From the NCBI RefSeq assembly GCF_019550795.1, contig NZ_CP080545.1, positions 2,127,501-2,191,500 on the forward strand: a stretch of 64,000 bases of DNA, written 5' to 3'. Each line of letters opens with the position of its first letter. The first letter of the stretch is position 1. Below, piece after piece: positions 17,956 to 26,692 of this stretch. Below the pieces are notes generated by a model. The model made no database searches, was not told where the DNA came from, and worked only from the letters and a program-made list of their open reading frames with translations. The position numbers were made by a program, and so were the translations under genes. This DNA is from Paenibacillus sp. sptzw28 (GTDB lineage Bacteria; Bacillota; Bacilli; Paenibacillales; Paenibacillaceae).

Positions 17956-18405
17956 GTGGAAAACGTCCGAGAACTATTTCAAATCATGACACGGCGTTTT
18001 GGATTTCTGAATAAAAACTGCTGTTCGGCCGGTGGATGCGAGATATCCTTAGTCCAAAGCCATATTCTGTATGAGATTGACCATCAGCGTAATCCTTCCA
18101 TGCAGCAGGTAGCTGAGGCATTAGGTACCGATGTCACGACCTTTAGCCGCCAAGTTCAATCGTTAATCAAAATGAGTTTAGTGAAAAAAGCGCCTGATCC
18201 CAGCGATCGGAGGGTGTATGTCCTTTCTTTAACGACAGAAGGAAAATATGTGGCGGCGACAATTGAGCAGCAAATGAACGCTTATTTAGCTGAAGTTTTC
18301 TCTCACATGAACGATTTTGAAAAAGAAACGGTCCTTCGCTCCATTAAGCTCTTGAACGAAGCCATGGCCAAATCGAGCCAATGCTGTTCCACCCCCATCG
18401 GGTGA
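17956..18405 (+). CDS. Cysteine-rich MarR-family regulator
   Basis: Winged-helix repressor (149 aa) of the MarR family. The wing region reads DVTTFSRQVQSLIKMSLVKK then DPSDRRVYVLSLTTEG, the classical DxRxxxLxLT signature. Unusual are a Cys cluster NCCSAGGC near residue 23 and a C-terminal QCCS, five cysteines placed to sense thiol stress or bind a soft metal or metalloid. GTG 17956 follows GAGGTGAG. Palindromes before this gene and before gshAB suggest it represses both, so glutathione would be made when the cysteines are modified. Confidence 0.87.
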   Translation: MENVRELFQIMTRRFGFLNKNCCSAGGCEISLVQSHILYEIDHQRNPSMQQVAEALGTDVTTFSRQVQSLIKMSLVKKAPDPSDRRVYVLSLTTEGKYVAATIEQQMNAYLAEVFSHMNDFEKETVLRSIKLLNEAMAKSSQCCSTPIG

Positions 18406-18421
18406 TTTTTTTCTCATATAG

Positions 18422-18434
18422 TTGCAAAATGCAA
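18422..18434. promoter_or_regulatory. Second palindromic operator, upstream of gshAB
   Basis: TTGCA-AAA-TGCAA lies 18 bases after the marR stop and about 60 bases before gshAB. It shares its half-sites with the palindrome at 17904-17920. Confidence 0.6.
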
Positions 18435-18495
18435 GTTTTATGAAGGTGGCGTCATTTGGCCATTTAATTCGGTAGGAGAGAGAGCGTGGATAAAC

Positions 18496-20823
18496 ATGTT
18501 GGATCCTGTGTTGACAAAGTTAATAGAAGATAACAGGTTGCAGAAAGACCTGTTTCGGGGGAAATTCGGACTTGAGAAAGAAAACAATCGCGTGGATAGT
18601 GAGGGACATCTTGCATTAACCCCTCATCCCGTAGCTTTTGGCAGCAAGCAAGAGAACCCTTATATCAAAGTGGATTTTTCGGAAAGCCAAATCGAAATGG
18701 TGACGCCTGTGCTGGATTCGATCGAGGACACCCACAACTTCCTTGAGACGCTTCACGATATTGTCTCCCTCGAGCTGCAGGGCGAGTATCTGTGGCCAAG
18801 CAGCAATCCGCCTGCACTTCCCAAAGACGAGGATATTCCGATCGCGCTGATGGACAATCCCGAGGAAGACCGGTACAGGCAGCAGTTGGCGGAAAAATAC
18901 GGCCGGAAGAGACAACTTATAAGCGGGATCCATTACAATTTTTCATTCGATGAGGAGTTCATCAAGAAGTTGTATCGTGCACAAAACAGCGACGGCAGTT
19001 ATAAGGATTTCAAGGATGGCTTGTATTTAAGAGTCGCTCGCAATGTACTGAAATACCGCTGGCTGCTGATCTATTTAACAGGAGCAAGTCCCGTATTCAA
19101 TAAAACCTACAACGAGCAATGCGTGAAATGGAGCGATCATTTCGACGATGAAAGCCATTTCTTTTCTTCGATGAACTCACTTCGCAACAGCATCTGCGGA
19201 TACCGCAACAGGAAACAACTGCATGTGTCCTATCAGTCTGTGAAAGAATACGTTCGGGATATCATGACTTTGGTGGATGCCAAGGAGTTAATCAGTGTGA
19301 GGGAGTATTATAGCCCTGTGCGCCTCAAACCAGCAGCTAAAAGTAACGACTTTTATCAAGAATTGCTTGGCAACGGCATCGGTTATTTGGAACTTCGGAT
19401 GATCGACCTGAATCCGCTCAAGAAGATCGGAATCAGCCAGGAGACGATGCGATTCATCCATTTGTTCCTTGTCTATATGCTTCTCCTTGAAGATCAACCA
19501 TTTGACGATGAAGCGCAAGCGAAAGCCGATCTCAACCACGATAGTGTGATTATCAACGGTCTTATGGGGATGTTTGAAAGTGACAAGGGCACAAGCTTTA
19601 CATTCACTGGGCAGGCGGAAGCCATGTTCGGGGAGATGAAACAAATCGCGAGGACGTTCATTCCAAGCGATCAACGTTACATGGAAGTCTTGGAGCTTGA
19701 AATGCGGAAGATTCGCAATTCGGACCAAAACTTTGCATACATCGTAAAAGCCGAAATCCAGGAATCATCGTATCTTACTTATCATCTGTCCAAGGCGAAA
19801 CAGTACGTCGTCGAAAGTCACGCTAACCGTTATAAATTCGTCGGTTACGAGGATCTGGAGCTCTCGACACAGCTGCTTCTCAAAGCGGCGATCAAACGCG
19901 GCATTGCTTTCACAATATTGGATCGCGACGATAATTTTGTCGTTCTGAAGAAAGGGGATCGGCTAGAGTACGTCAAACAAGCCACGAAAACATCGCTGGA
20001 TTCATACAGCACCGTGCTCATTATGGAGAACAAAGTGGTGACGAAGAAAGTTCTCAATAAGCATGGCATTCGCGTGCCTAAGGGAAACGTTTATCGGAAT
20101 ATCGATGATGCGATGAACGACTTTGCGTGGCATCTGGGCAACTCCATCGTGATTAAGCCGAAGTCGACGAACTTTGGCCTTGGCATTACCATCTTTAAGG
20201 ATTCCTATTCCCAAGAGGAGTATGCGCAAGCCTTGGAGATGGCGTTTTCTCATGATCAGTCGGTATTGATTGAGGAATTCGTATCCGGTAAGGAATATCG
20301 ATTCCTTGTCATGGGGGATGAGGTTGTTGGTGTGCTTCATCGAGTGCCGGCCAATGTCATAGGGGATGGCATTCATACGATTGAGCAGCTTATTGAGAAG
20401 AAAAACCAAGACCCGTTAAGGGGGAAAGGGTATAAAACGCCCCTTGAACGCATCCATCTCGGTGATGTGGAAAGAATGTTTCTGAAGAATCAGTCAAGGA
20501 GTGTTACTAATATTCCGCAAGATGGCGAAGTCGTATTTCTCAGGGAGAACTCTAACATTAGCACAGGAGGAGACAGCATTGATTTCACAGACGATATTCC
20601 CGGCAGTTATAAGCAAATTGCCGTGCGATCAGCCCAAGCTGCCAGGGCAACATTTTGCGGCGTGGACATGATGATCAGTGATATCGGTGAAGAAGCCAAT
20701 GAAACCAACTACAGCATTATTGAAATCAATTTCAATCCTGCGATTCATATTCATTGTTATCCTTACAAAGGCATCAATCGACAAGCTGAAGAAAAGATCC
20801 TGGAATTGTTGTTCGGCCGGTAG
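18496..20823 (+). CDS. gshAB: Bifunctional glutamate-cysteine ligase/glutathione synthetase
   Basis: Single-chain enzyme (775 aa, typical 750-780) that makes glutathione from glutamate, cysteine and glycine in two ATP-dependent steps. The N-terminal ligase domain carries FGLEKENNRV and ESQIEMVTPVLDS. The C-terminal ATP-grasp domain carries KPKSTNFGLGITIF, VLIEEFVSGKEYRFLVMGD and FNPAIHIHCYPYKG. The same fused form occurs in Listeria, Streptococcus and some Bacilli. Most Bacillaceae use bacillithiol, so glutathione synthesis here would be an additional thiol system. AGGAGAG is 15 bases before ATG 18496, a rather long spacing. It follows the cysteine-rich MarR gene and probably forms its target. 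Confidence 0.93.
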   Translation: MLDPVLTKLIEDNRLQKDLFRGKFGLEKENNRVDSEGHLALTPHPVAFGSKQENPYIKVDFSESQIEMVTPVLDSIEDTHNFLETLHDIVSLELQGEYLWPSSNPPALPKDEDIPIALMDNPEEDRYRQQLAEKYGRKRQLISGIHYNFSFDEEFIKKLYRAQNSDGSYKDFKDGLYLRVARNVLKYRWLLIYLTGASPVFNKTYNEQCVKWSDHFDDESHFFSSMNSLRNSICGYRNRKQLHVSYQSVKEYVRDIMTLVDAKELISVREYYSPVRLKPAAKSNDFYQELLGNGIGYLELRMIDLNPLKKIGISQETMRFIHLFLVYMLLLEDQPFDDEAQAKADLNHDSVIINGLMGMFESDKGTSFTFTGQAEAMFGEMKQIARTFIPSDQRYMEVLELEMRKIRNSDQNFAYIVKAEIQESSYLTYHLSKAKQYVVESHANRYKFVGYEDLELSTQLLLKAAIKRGIAFTILDRDDNFVVLKKGDRLEYVKQATKTSLDSYSTVLIMENKVVTKKVLNKHGIRVPKGNVYRNIDDAMNDFAWHLGNSIVIKPKSTNFGLGITIFKDSYSQEEYAQALEMAFSHDQSVLIEEFVSGKEYRFLVMGDEVVGVLHRVPANVIGDGIHTIEQLIEKKNQDPLRGKGYKTPLERIHLGDVERMFLKNQSRSVTNIPQDGEVVFLRENSNISTGGDSIDFTDDIPGSYKQIAVRSAQAARATFCGVDMMISDIGEEANETNYSIIEINFNPAIHIHCYPYKGINRQAEEKILELLFGR

Positions 20824-20895
20824 AATTGATTTAGGTCGACATACTGGCCCTTCATTTGGGAAAACTAAGGTCAACTTTAACAGGAGGTGATTTTT

Positions 20896-21048
20896 GTGGA
20901 TGAAGCAACAAGTAAAGGCGTAGGTAATTTAGAGAAAACGGTAACGGCGGAAGAGTTGGCAATGGAGGACGCAACAGAAGGGATACCTGTCAAAAACGTG
21001 AAGTCTGAGAAGAGTCGTGACGAAAATACTCAGCGTTTTGACGATTGA
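20896..21048 (+). CDS. Small acidic hypothetical protein
   Basis: A 50-aa, very hydrophilic, acidic protein starting MDEATSKGVGNLEKTV and ending QRFDD. It starts with GTG behind a perfect AGGAGGTGAT (20882-20891), and ends before a strong terminator, both good signs of a real gene. It is 72 bases after gshAB and may be cotranscribed. No family was recognised; composition resembles small spore-associated proteins. Confidence 0.65.
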   Translation: MDEATSKGVGNLEKTVTAEELAMEDATEGIPVKNVKSEKSRDENTQRFDD

Positions 21049-21108
21049 GAGGTAAACACCGTATTTAACTGCGGTTTGTGGATGCTGCAGCCACATTCAA
21101 GCAGTAAG

Positions 21109-21155
21109 AGCCTTCTTGCCGGCATCCGTCTGTGGAATCCGGCAAGAAGGCTTTT
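21109..21155 (+). terminator. Rho-independent terminator
   Basis: GCCTTCTTGCCGG and CCGGCAAGAAGGC (right arm 21139-21151) make a perfect 13-bp stem followed by TTTT. It closes the marR-gshAB-small-protein unit. Confidence 0.92.
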
Positions 21156-21201
21156 GGCGGCTGCAAGAACATGTTTATTTCCAAACGTATGAAGTCCGGC
21201 T

Positions 21202-21357
21202 CTAATCCTGCGGAGTCCGATCAAGATAAAGACGGGTGACCTCCGTAATTTCACCGCGCCTTACTTCTTCTTCGCTCGGTTTTTCCTCCAGAGAATCATT
21301 TGTGTTCATCCCAGGAGCGATGTTCGGTTCTTGTTCATCGGTTTTATCTTTCGCCAT
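21202..21357 (-). CDS. Small hypothetical protein
   Basis: A 51-aa charged protein beginning MAKDKTDEQEPNIAPG and ending LDRTPQD. A GAAGG precedes its ATG by about 10 bases. It lies 25 bases after the other small gene (21382-21540) in the same direction, so the two are likely one transcript. Both are absent from repeat copy A. No family recognised. Confidence 0.6.
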   Translation of the reverse strand: MAKDKTDEQEPNIAPGMNTNDSLEEKPSEEEVRRGEITEVTRLYLDRTPQD

Positions 21358-21381
21358 TCCAAGACCGCCTTCCCTCTGTGG

Positions 21382-21540
21382 TTACAGGCCGCAAGACCCC
21401 GGATATCCGTCATTCTCTTGAAGCTCCTCAAGGTTATCGCGCATTTCTTGATCCTCAGGCATTTCAGCAACAATTTTTACTCTTTGCTCCGTTTGCGGAG
21501 TTGCATTATCTTGTTCATTCCTTTGATTATGCTCGGGCAT
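21382..21540 (-). CDS. Small hypothetical protein within duplicated block
   Basis: A 52-aa acidic, glutamine- and asparagine-rich protein beginning MPEHNQRNEQDNATPQ and ending GYPGSCGL. It has an excellent ribosome site, AAGGAGG with 8-base spacing, inside the repeated block. The matching leader in copy A (17496) keeps the ribosome site and ATG but not the reading frame. Its leader has GAATA then AATATAA about 18 bases apart, which could suit a forespore sigma factor, an uncertain inference. Confidence 0.7.
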   Translation of the reverse strand: MPEHNQRNEQDNATPQTEQRVKIVAEMPEDQEMRDNLEELQENDGYPGSCGL

Positions 21541-21758
21541 TGGACATGCCTCCTTTCCACATTATATTCCGCAGAATAAGCTATTTTATTCGATTATAAC
21601 GCTGAGTAAGTCTGCCATTGCACCGCAAAAAAAGTGACCCGCATCACTGCGGGTCTAAGAAAATCTATATTAAAGGGGGGTCATTGATTTGATTATAGGC
21701 TTGGAACCTTAAAAGCATATGAGTGACAGGTGACAGTTCCATTAAAAAAACATTTCAG
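21538..21758. repeat. Intergenic repeat, copy B
   Basis: A 221-base block matching 17496-17713. It contains the start of the small minus-strand gene and, at 21636-21655, the minus-strand terminator stem GACCCGCA/TGCGGGTC with a T-run; only the loop differs from copy A. The 128 bases from here to the GH5 gene hold no other feature. Confidence 0.85.
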
Positions 21759-21886
21759 GGCCGCTTCAAGCCTGGACGGTTGCAACGAATCACTCCTTTG
21801 GATACAATACGGAAGATCGGTAATCAACAGGCGATAATACCGGAACCTGCCCCATACTATTATTCATAGGGAGATTACATAAACTA

Positions 21887-23044
21887 ATGATCAGAGGAGT
21901 GCTGAACAAATACTACGTTATAATATCGCTGCTGCTTATTTTGTCCCTGAAGGGCTCCTCGCACGAGCTGCCGGCTGCCGAGATGTTGAAGACAGCGTTT
22001 AACCCGCCCATTGTCAGGGGGTTCAATACGAGTGCCTTCGGTGATCTGCAAAGGGTGAAGGATGTATTCGGAGCCAATGTCGTCAGGCTGCAGCTGACAC
22101 CCCGGACGGAGGCCGCCAATAGGGGAGTTTCCATCAAGGTTGCTTGGGAAAATCAACTGAATAATATGGAAATGGCTTTGACGGAAGCCGTTCGGGGAGG
22201 AATGTACGTCATTATCGATTTGCATGAGCCTCCAATAGCCGACGCAAGCCTGAAAACAACCTCGGATGCTTTTTGGAACAACGATGCCAATTTGCAAATC
22301 CTGATCGACAGTTGGAAAGAGATGGCACAGCGGTTCGAACCATATCGCGACAATATTTGGGGCTACGATCTCTTAAACGAGCCTTATAATGCTTCGGAGC
22401 TTCCACTGGGCGCGGTTAAATGGCCTGATTGGGCGCAGCAAATCGTCGATGGAATCCGAATATACGACAAGCAAACTCCGGTTATTTACGAAGCCAGTCC
22501 CGGCGCACTTACGAGAGCGTTCATCGAGAACCGGAAATGGCAGCGAAAGGGATATTTTCAGCTCCTTAACGATGACAAAGTGATTTATAGCGTTCATATG
22601 TATAACCCTCTGAGCTACACGCACCAAGGACTTTCAACCTTCAATAAGGCGCCGGTCACGACGGAATGGCCCGACAAATCCACCTATCCGGGCGTCATAA
22701 ACGGTGAAAAATGGGATAAAAACAGGCTGCTTCGCGATTTACAGCCTGTAATTGATTTTCAGAACAAATATCACGTCCCGATTTACGTCGGGGAATTCAG
22801 CGCGATCCGCTGGGCTCCAGGCGCAGCACAATATACCCTCGACTTGATTGACATTTTCGAGCAGCACGGGTGGAGCTGGACCTATCATGCATATAAGGAA
22901 TGGCACGGCTGGGATGTCGAATACAATGACGTCATGACCAGCGATGCGAACCGTGCAGCGGCGAAAGCGACGGAACCGACGGAACGGGAGCTCATTCTCA
23001 AAGCCAATTTCAGTAAGAACAAGTTTCTTCCGCCGAAGCAGTAA
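21887..23044 (+). CDS. Secreted glycoside hydrolase family 5 (endoglucanase type)
   Basis: Retaining endo-beta-glycanase (385 aa) of the GH5 cellulase family. A hydrophobic N-terminal helix (about residues 8-22) serves as a signal peptide or anchor. The barrel shows VRLQLTP, YVIIDLHEPP, acid-base Glu165 in LLNEPYN, VHMYNPLSYTH, and nucleophile Glu303 in VGEFSA, followed by SWTYHAYKEWHGWD. ATG 21887 has no strong ribosome site. It sits before exopolysaccharide-type genes, so it could trim or process the cell's own polysaccharide as well as cellulose-like substrates. Confidence 0.88.
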   Translation: MIRGVLNKYYVIISLLLILSLKGSSHELPAAEMLKTAFNPPIVRGFNTSAFGDLQRVKDVFGANVVRLQLTPRTEAANRGVSIKVAWENQLNNMEMALTEAVRGGMYVIIDLHEPPIADASLKTTSDAFWNNDANLQILIDSWKEMAQRFEPYRDNIWGYDLLNEPYNASELPLGAVKWPDWAQQIVDGIRIYDKQTPVIYEASPGALTRAFIENRKWQRKGYFQLLNDDKVIYSVHMYNPLSYTHQGLSTFNKAPVTTEWPDKSTYPGVINGEKWDKNRLLRDLQPVIDFQNKYHVPIYVGEFSAIRWAPGAAQYTLDLIDIFEQHGWSWTYHAYKEWHGWDVEYNDVMTSDANRAAAKATEPTERELILKANFSKNKFLPPKQ

Positions 23045-23080
23045 CGGCGGTACTGCAAGAAACAATAATCACTACACCGA

Positions 23081-23116
23081 ACACAGCAGCCTCTACGGGC
23101 GGCTGTGTTTTTCTTT
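23081..23116 (+). terminator. Rho-independent terminator after GH5 gene
   Basis: ACACAGC plus GCC pair with GGC plus GCTGTGT and are followed by TTTTCTTTTC. Confidence 0.8.
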
Positions 23117-23210
23117 TCCCTGACAAGGAATTCTTACTCTATAAGCATTATATCTAAATATTGGCATATATAGAGGTATTAGAGAGATCCGAACCTTGAG
23201 GGATGGGTAC

Positions 23211-24587
23211 ATGATGAGTATCGCTAAAATGAAAACTGATGCCTTGGAAGGTCAAGTCACGTCTAATAGTCTGATTTCATTTTGCTTTTTTATAGTGATT
23301 ATGACGTTAATGGTTAATGGATCCATACCTCAGCTGCAAATGTTTCTTTTCAACGGCAGCATGGTCATACCCGTTTCGGTGGTAAAAGCTATTGCGGTTA
23401 TCTTAGGCTTCGGCGGTCTGCTGCTGACACTAAGGCGTAAAATCGAGCTTTATACGCCGCTAATGCTATCCTGGCTTTTATTCACGGCATATATTATGGC
23501 TGAAACCGCCCTGCTGCCTTCCCCCGATACGATTGATTCCATAACCTTGGTCGCATCTATCCTCTCGGTTTATTTCTTCATCTTCACCATTCCGTTGGTC
23601 TTGCATTTACGCAACAGCTTACAAGAGAAACAAATTGCAGGAATACTGATATCTCTATTTGTAATTCTGGCGGCTCTGGGAATTGTACAATTTCTCTTAA
23701 ATGAGCCGCTGCTCCCCGTCGTTTCAAATGACTCATCCTTTAAAGTATATTCGTCCAGCTTCCAAGGAAACCAACGGGCATTCTCTTTATTTGAATCGGG
23801 GTACTCCTTCGGTCATTATATAGCAGTTGCGGGGGCGCTTATTCTCCTGATGCCGATGCGAAAGTTCTGGAAATTCATTCTGATTGCGATTGTTATATTT
23901 GCGGGTTATTCAACGCTGACCCGAAATACTTATTTGGAGATAGGGTCCGCCTTGATAGCTGCCCTGATTTTATCTAAGAATAGAAGCAGCGGCTCAGCCG
24001 GTTACATCCTAATGGTTATTAATGCGCTTGCCGGTTTCGCTGTTATGAAATTGGCGCCGATTATATCAGGTTTATTCGGGCAGCTGGATATATTTGATAT
24101 TTATACACATACATCGAGAGTCACCGAATGGGACGGAATCATGCGGAAATGGTTAAGCAGTGACATATATACGGCATTGTTCGGCACAGGACTTACGCAG
24201 GGGTTCGGTTTCAATTATGTGGACAACATGTATCTGGCTGTCGGGGCTCAATTCGGCATTCTTGGCTTAATTGTGTTTGGCTTGCTCTTTATCTCAATGA
24301 CACAGTATGTTTTCAAGCAAGCAGCGATTCGCAAAACCCCTTTAGCGACAGCAATTGCTGCCTTTTGGACTACATTTCCGATAGTAAGCTTTTTCAACAT
24401 ATCGCTTCCACCATATGTTTTCGTGTTTATTATTCTGATAATTGGGAATAAGGGAAGTGAGAGAGCAAGACGGGCTGCAACGAATTTTATGAGCGGGAAA
24501 ATGAAAGCGGTAACTTCTGTTCTGTCTGCAGCCGTTATAATAGGTTCGGTTTTATTTGCAGAACTACTGGCGGAAATCTTAAGATAA
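23211..24587 (+). CDS. O-antigen ligase/Wzy-like membrane protein
   Basis: Polytopic membrane protein (458 aa) with about eleven hydrophobic segments and a large outer loop (about residues 300-350) carrying SRVTEWDGIMRKWLSS and GTGLTQGFGFN, the pattern of the O-antigen ligase/polymerase superfamily. In Gram-positive bacteria these proteins polymerise or attach exopolysaccharide or teichuronic chains. The longest frame opens with TTG 23196, but GAGGGA (23198-23203) fits ATG 23211. It is one of two such proteins in this region; the second is at 26693. Confidence 0.72.
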   Translation: MMSIAKMKTDALEGQVTSNSLISFCFFIVIMTLMVNGSIPQLQMFLFNGSMVIPVSVVKAIAVILGFGGLLLTLRRKIELYTPLMLSWLLFTAYIMAETALLPSPDTIDSITLVASILSVYFFIFTIPLVLHLRNSLQEKQIAGILISLFVILAALGIVQFLLNEPLLPVVSNDSSFKVYSSSFQGNQRAFSLFESGYSFGHYIAVAGALILLMPMRKFWKFILIAIVIFAGYSTLTRNTYLEIGSALIAALILSKNRSSGSAGYILMVINALAGFAVMKLAPIISGLFGQLDIFDIYTHTSRVTEWDGIMRKWLSSDIYTALFGTGLTQGFGFNYVDNMYLAVGAQFGILGLIVFGLLFISMTQYVFKQAAIRKTPLATAIAAFWTTFPIVSFFNISLPPYVFVFIILIIGNKGSERARRAATNFMSGKMKAVTSVLSAAVIIGSVLFAELLAEILR

Positions 24588-24636
24588 AAAGGAATTTCCT
24601 TTGCTGCGTCGAAAGAGGTTTTTGGGAGGTGATGAG

Positions 24637-24852
24637 GTGAAGAAATTTAATGTATGGTTTAAATTCGTTGGTGGCGATTCGGAATCGTTTGATATTGAAG
24701 CCGAGGAATATACAGACATTACCACTCAAATCACTGAAGCTGACAATGGATGGTTCGGTATTAAGGGCAAGTTGATCAATTTGAATAATGTAACACGAGT
24801 TGAAATAACCGAGGCAAATAAAGAGACGTACAAGTCGATCGGCTTCAGTTAA
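24637..24852 (+). CDS. Small hypothetical protein
   Basis: A 71-aa protein, likely a small beta fold: KKFNVWFKFVGGDSESF, then WFGIKGKLINLNNVTRVEI. GTG 24637 follows GGGAGGTGAT with 6-base spacing; the TTG at 24601 that would extend it has no ribosome site. Followed directly by a terminator. No known family recognised. Confidence 0.65.
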   Translation: MKKFNVWFKFVGGDSESFDIEAEEYTDITTQITEADNGWFGIKGKLINLNNVTRVEITEANKETYKSIGFS

Positions 24853-24858
24853 AACAAG

Positions 24859-24880
24859 CACCCTCCGGGGTGTTTTTTTT
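24859..24880 (+). terminator. Rho-independent terminator
   Basis: CACCC-TCCG-GGGTG followed by eight T. Confidence 0.93.
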
Positions 24881-24965
24881 GTGCGGACAAACCATTATTC
24901 AGATCTGACCTTTCTTTCTATCGGATATTGTTAGATTCATTAGTACATTAGTCATAAAAGTAGAC

Positions 24966-24994
24966 TTGAAATGATACTAAATGTATCATATTAT
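24966..24994 (+). promoter_or_regulatory. Promoter with palindromic spacer, copy 1
   Basis: -35 TTGAAA (24966-24971), a 17-base spacer TGATACTAAATGTATCA that is itself a TGATAC-N5-GTATCA palindrome, and -10 TATTAT (24989-24994). Spacing is ideal for the main sigma factor. A repressor dimer on the palindrome would block the promoter. Confidence 0.75.
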
Positions 24995-25123
24995 TTCCTT
25001 ATAATGAAAACATATGGCTTAAATTGGATTCTTCGCAACGAAAAATAGGAATTCGACAACTTAATGGATAATTCCGCGGCTTTTGTCGATAAATGAGCAT
25101 GGTTCAAAAGTAACGAAAAAGAC

Positions 25124-25152
25124 TTGCAATGTTACATAAAGTATCATATTAT
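25124..25152 (+). promoter_or_regulatory. Promoter with palindromic spacer, copy 2
   Basis: -35 TTGCAA (25124-25129), 17-base spacer TGTTACATAAAGTATCA with a partly degenerate left half-site, and -10 TATTAT (25147-25152). It lies about 165 bases before the zinc-ribbon gene and acyltransferase gene. Confidence 0.7.
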
Positions 25153-25330
25153 TTCCTCATATGAAAATATATGTTTAATACGGATGCTGTAAGGGATGTG
25201 TATGCATTTTAAATAGGAATTTAGTTTTAAGGTGTAAATAACCGTTGAGCGTAAATTAGCGACAAAAGTCTTACAAATAAATTCAAATTAATCGCATCAG
25301 ACGTTAATGAGAGGAAGGGCTGAATCCATC

Positions 25331-25534
25331 ATGATAAACGAGTCCTGCGATTCTGAAGATACTTTCAAATGCCCAAAGTGTAAGACGCTTTGGCGAGTTA
25401 AAAGAGATCAGGATGACGAAAATTTTGCTGTTATTATGGGAACTACTGTTGAGTCGGACGATCATTATTGTCCTTCGGGATGCATTAACTTCTTTGGCTT
25501 CAAATTAAAAGGCAAACTTCAACATGTGACTTAA
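25331..25534 (+). CDS. Small zinc-ribbon-like protein
   Basis: A 67-aa protein with FKCPKCKTLW and, about 30 residues later, YCPSGC, a CxxC...CxxxC arrangement typical of a zinc ribbon. GAGGAAGGG lies about 11 bases before ATG 25331; an ATG at 25307 is upstream of that site and unlikely. It is 24 bases before the acyltransferase gene, so they probably share the palindrome-spacer promoters. Role unknown. Confidence 0.65.
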   Translation: MINESCDSEDTFKCPKCKTLWRVKRDQDDENFAVIMGTTVESDDHYCPSGCINFFGFKLKGKLQHVT

Positions 25535-25558
25535 AATTTCCACGAAGGAGGGAGTAAT

Positions 25559-26656
25559 ATGGCAAAAACAATTGAAAGCTGTCTTGTTGATCGAAGGAAA
25601 AACAATTTTGATTTTATTAGGCTTATGGCCGCTTCATTGGTTATTTTTTCTCATTGTTTTCCATTAACTTTACCATCTGAGAATGCTGAAGAGCCTTTAA
25701 TGATTCTATCTGGTGGACAGATTACACTGGGGAATTTGTCCGTTATGATCTTTTTTGTCGTAAGCGGTTTTTTAATCACTCAAAGCTTTGTATATAGTCA
25801 GAACCTTAGAAAATTCCTGATTGCACGCGTATTAAGGATATTTCCTGCGTTACTTTTTCTCATATTGGCGACTGTGTTTATTTTGGGGCCGATTGTTTCC
25901 ACCGGCTCGGTACAAGCTTACTTCTCAAATCCTGAGACATACACATATCTGACCACCATTTTTCTGCACCAATTTGGTGATACCCCCGGATTGCCTTCTG
26001 TATTTGAGACTAATGTTCATGAGGGTGTGGTCAATGGTTCTTTATGGACGCTTGAATATGAATTTATATGTTATCTGGTTGTAGCTTTTATGGGTGTTCT
26101 GAAAATATTGAATAAACCGTTCGCGCTTCTATTGCTTATCGCCTCCATAATAATCTACAATATTCCGCTGGGATTTACGCTCGGGATAGACCTCATTAAG
26201 CACACCGCCTACTTCTTGCAATACTTTTCGGCCGGTATGTTATGTTTTTTATTCAGGGACAAAATTGCAATTAATCATTACTATGCATCGATATCATTTG
26301 TCATATTGGCGGTGTTGACGTTTACTGGCGGAGTCAAAGATGGGCTAATTGTATTTGGAACTTATTTAATTATTTACCTGGTGTTCAATCCAAGCATCAA
26401 ATTAAACAACTCATCTAAGTATGGAGATTTTTCTTATGGCCTGTATATATTTGCCTTTCCAATCCAACAAACAATCACTATGTATTTATATCCTAATATC
26501 AATCCGTACACCGAATTTTTATTAGCCTTACCATTGACACTGCTATGCTCGATTTTCTCATGGCATGTACTTGAAAAGAACGCCTTGAAGCTCAAACCGG
26601 GGAAAGCAAATAATCCTCCGAAGATTCGGGAAGTAAATTTGAAAGTATCGGTTTAG
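25559..26656 (+). CDS. Acyltransferase-3 family membrane protein (OafA/YrhL type)
   Basis: Integral membrane O-acyltransferase (365 aa, about ten hydrophobic segments) that adds acetyl or similar groups to surface polysaccharide. The family signature is near the N-terminus: NNFDFIRLMAASLVIFSH with the conserved His, then FVVSGFLI. SLWTLEYEF near residue 160 is a second hallmark. GGAGGGAG precedes ATG 25559. The codon use is AT-rich. It lies with a Wzy/ligase-like gene downstream and a second acyltransferase convergent to it. Confidence 0.88.
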   Translation: MAKTIESCLVDRRKNNFDFIRLMAASLVIFSHCFPLTLPSENAEEPLMILSGGQITLGNLSVMIFFVVSGFLITQSFVYSQNLRKFLIARVLRIFPALLFLILATVFILGPIVSTGSVQAYFSNPETYTYLTTIFLHQFGDTPGLPSVFETNVHEGVVNGSLWTLEYEFICYLVVAFMGVLKILNKPFALLLLIASIIIYNIPLGFTLGIDLIKHTAYFLQYFSAGMLCFLFRDKIAINHYYASISFVILAVLTFTGGVKDGLIVFGTYLIIYLVFNPSIKLNNSSKYGDFSYGLYIFAFPIQQTITMYLYPNINPYTEFLLALPLTLLCSIFSWHVLEKNALKLKPGKANNPPKIREVNLKVSV

Positions 26657-26692
26657 AGAAATATAGAGCAATTTGGGCAGGGGGTTATATAT

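Larger units (their letters stand above)
24881..25330. other. AT-rich intergenic region with tandem promoters
   Basis: A 450-base non-coding stretch, clearly more AT-rich than genes on either side of the surface region. It carries two copies of a palindrome-spacer promoter 158 bases apart (24966 and 25124), with similarity continuing past the -10 into ATGAAAA(C/T)ATATG. No open frame with a ribosome site was seen between them. Confidence 0.7.
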
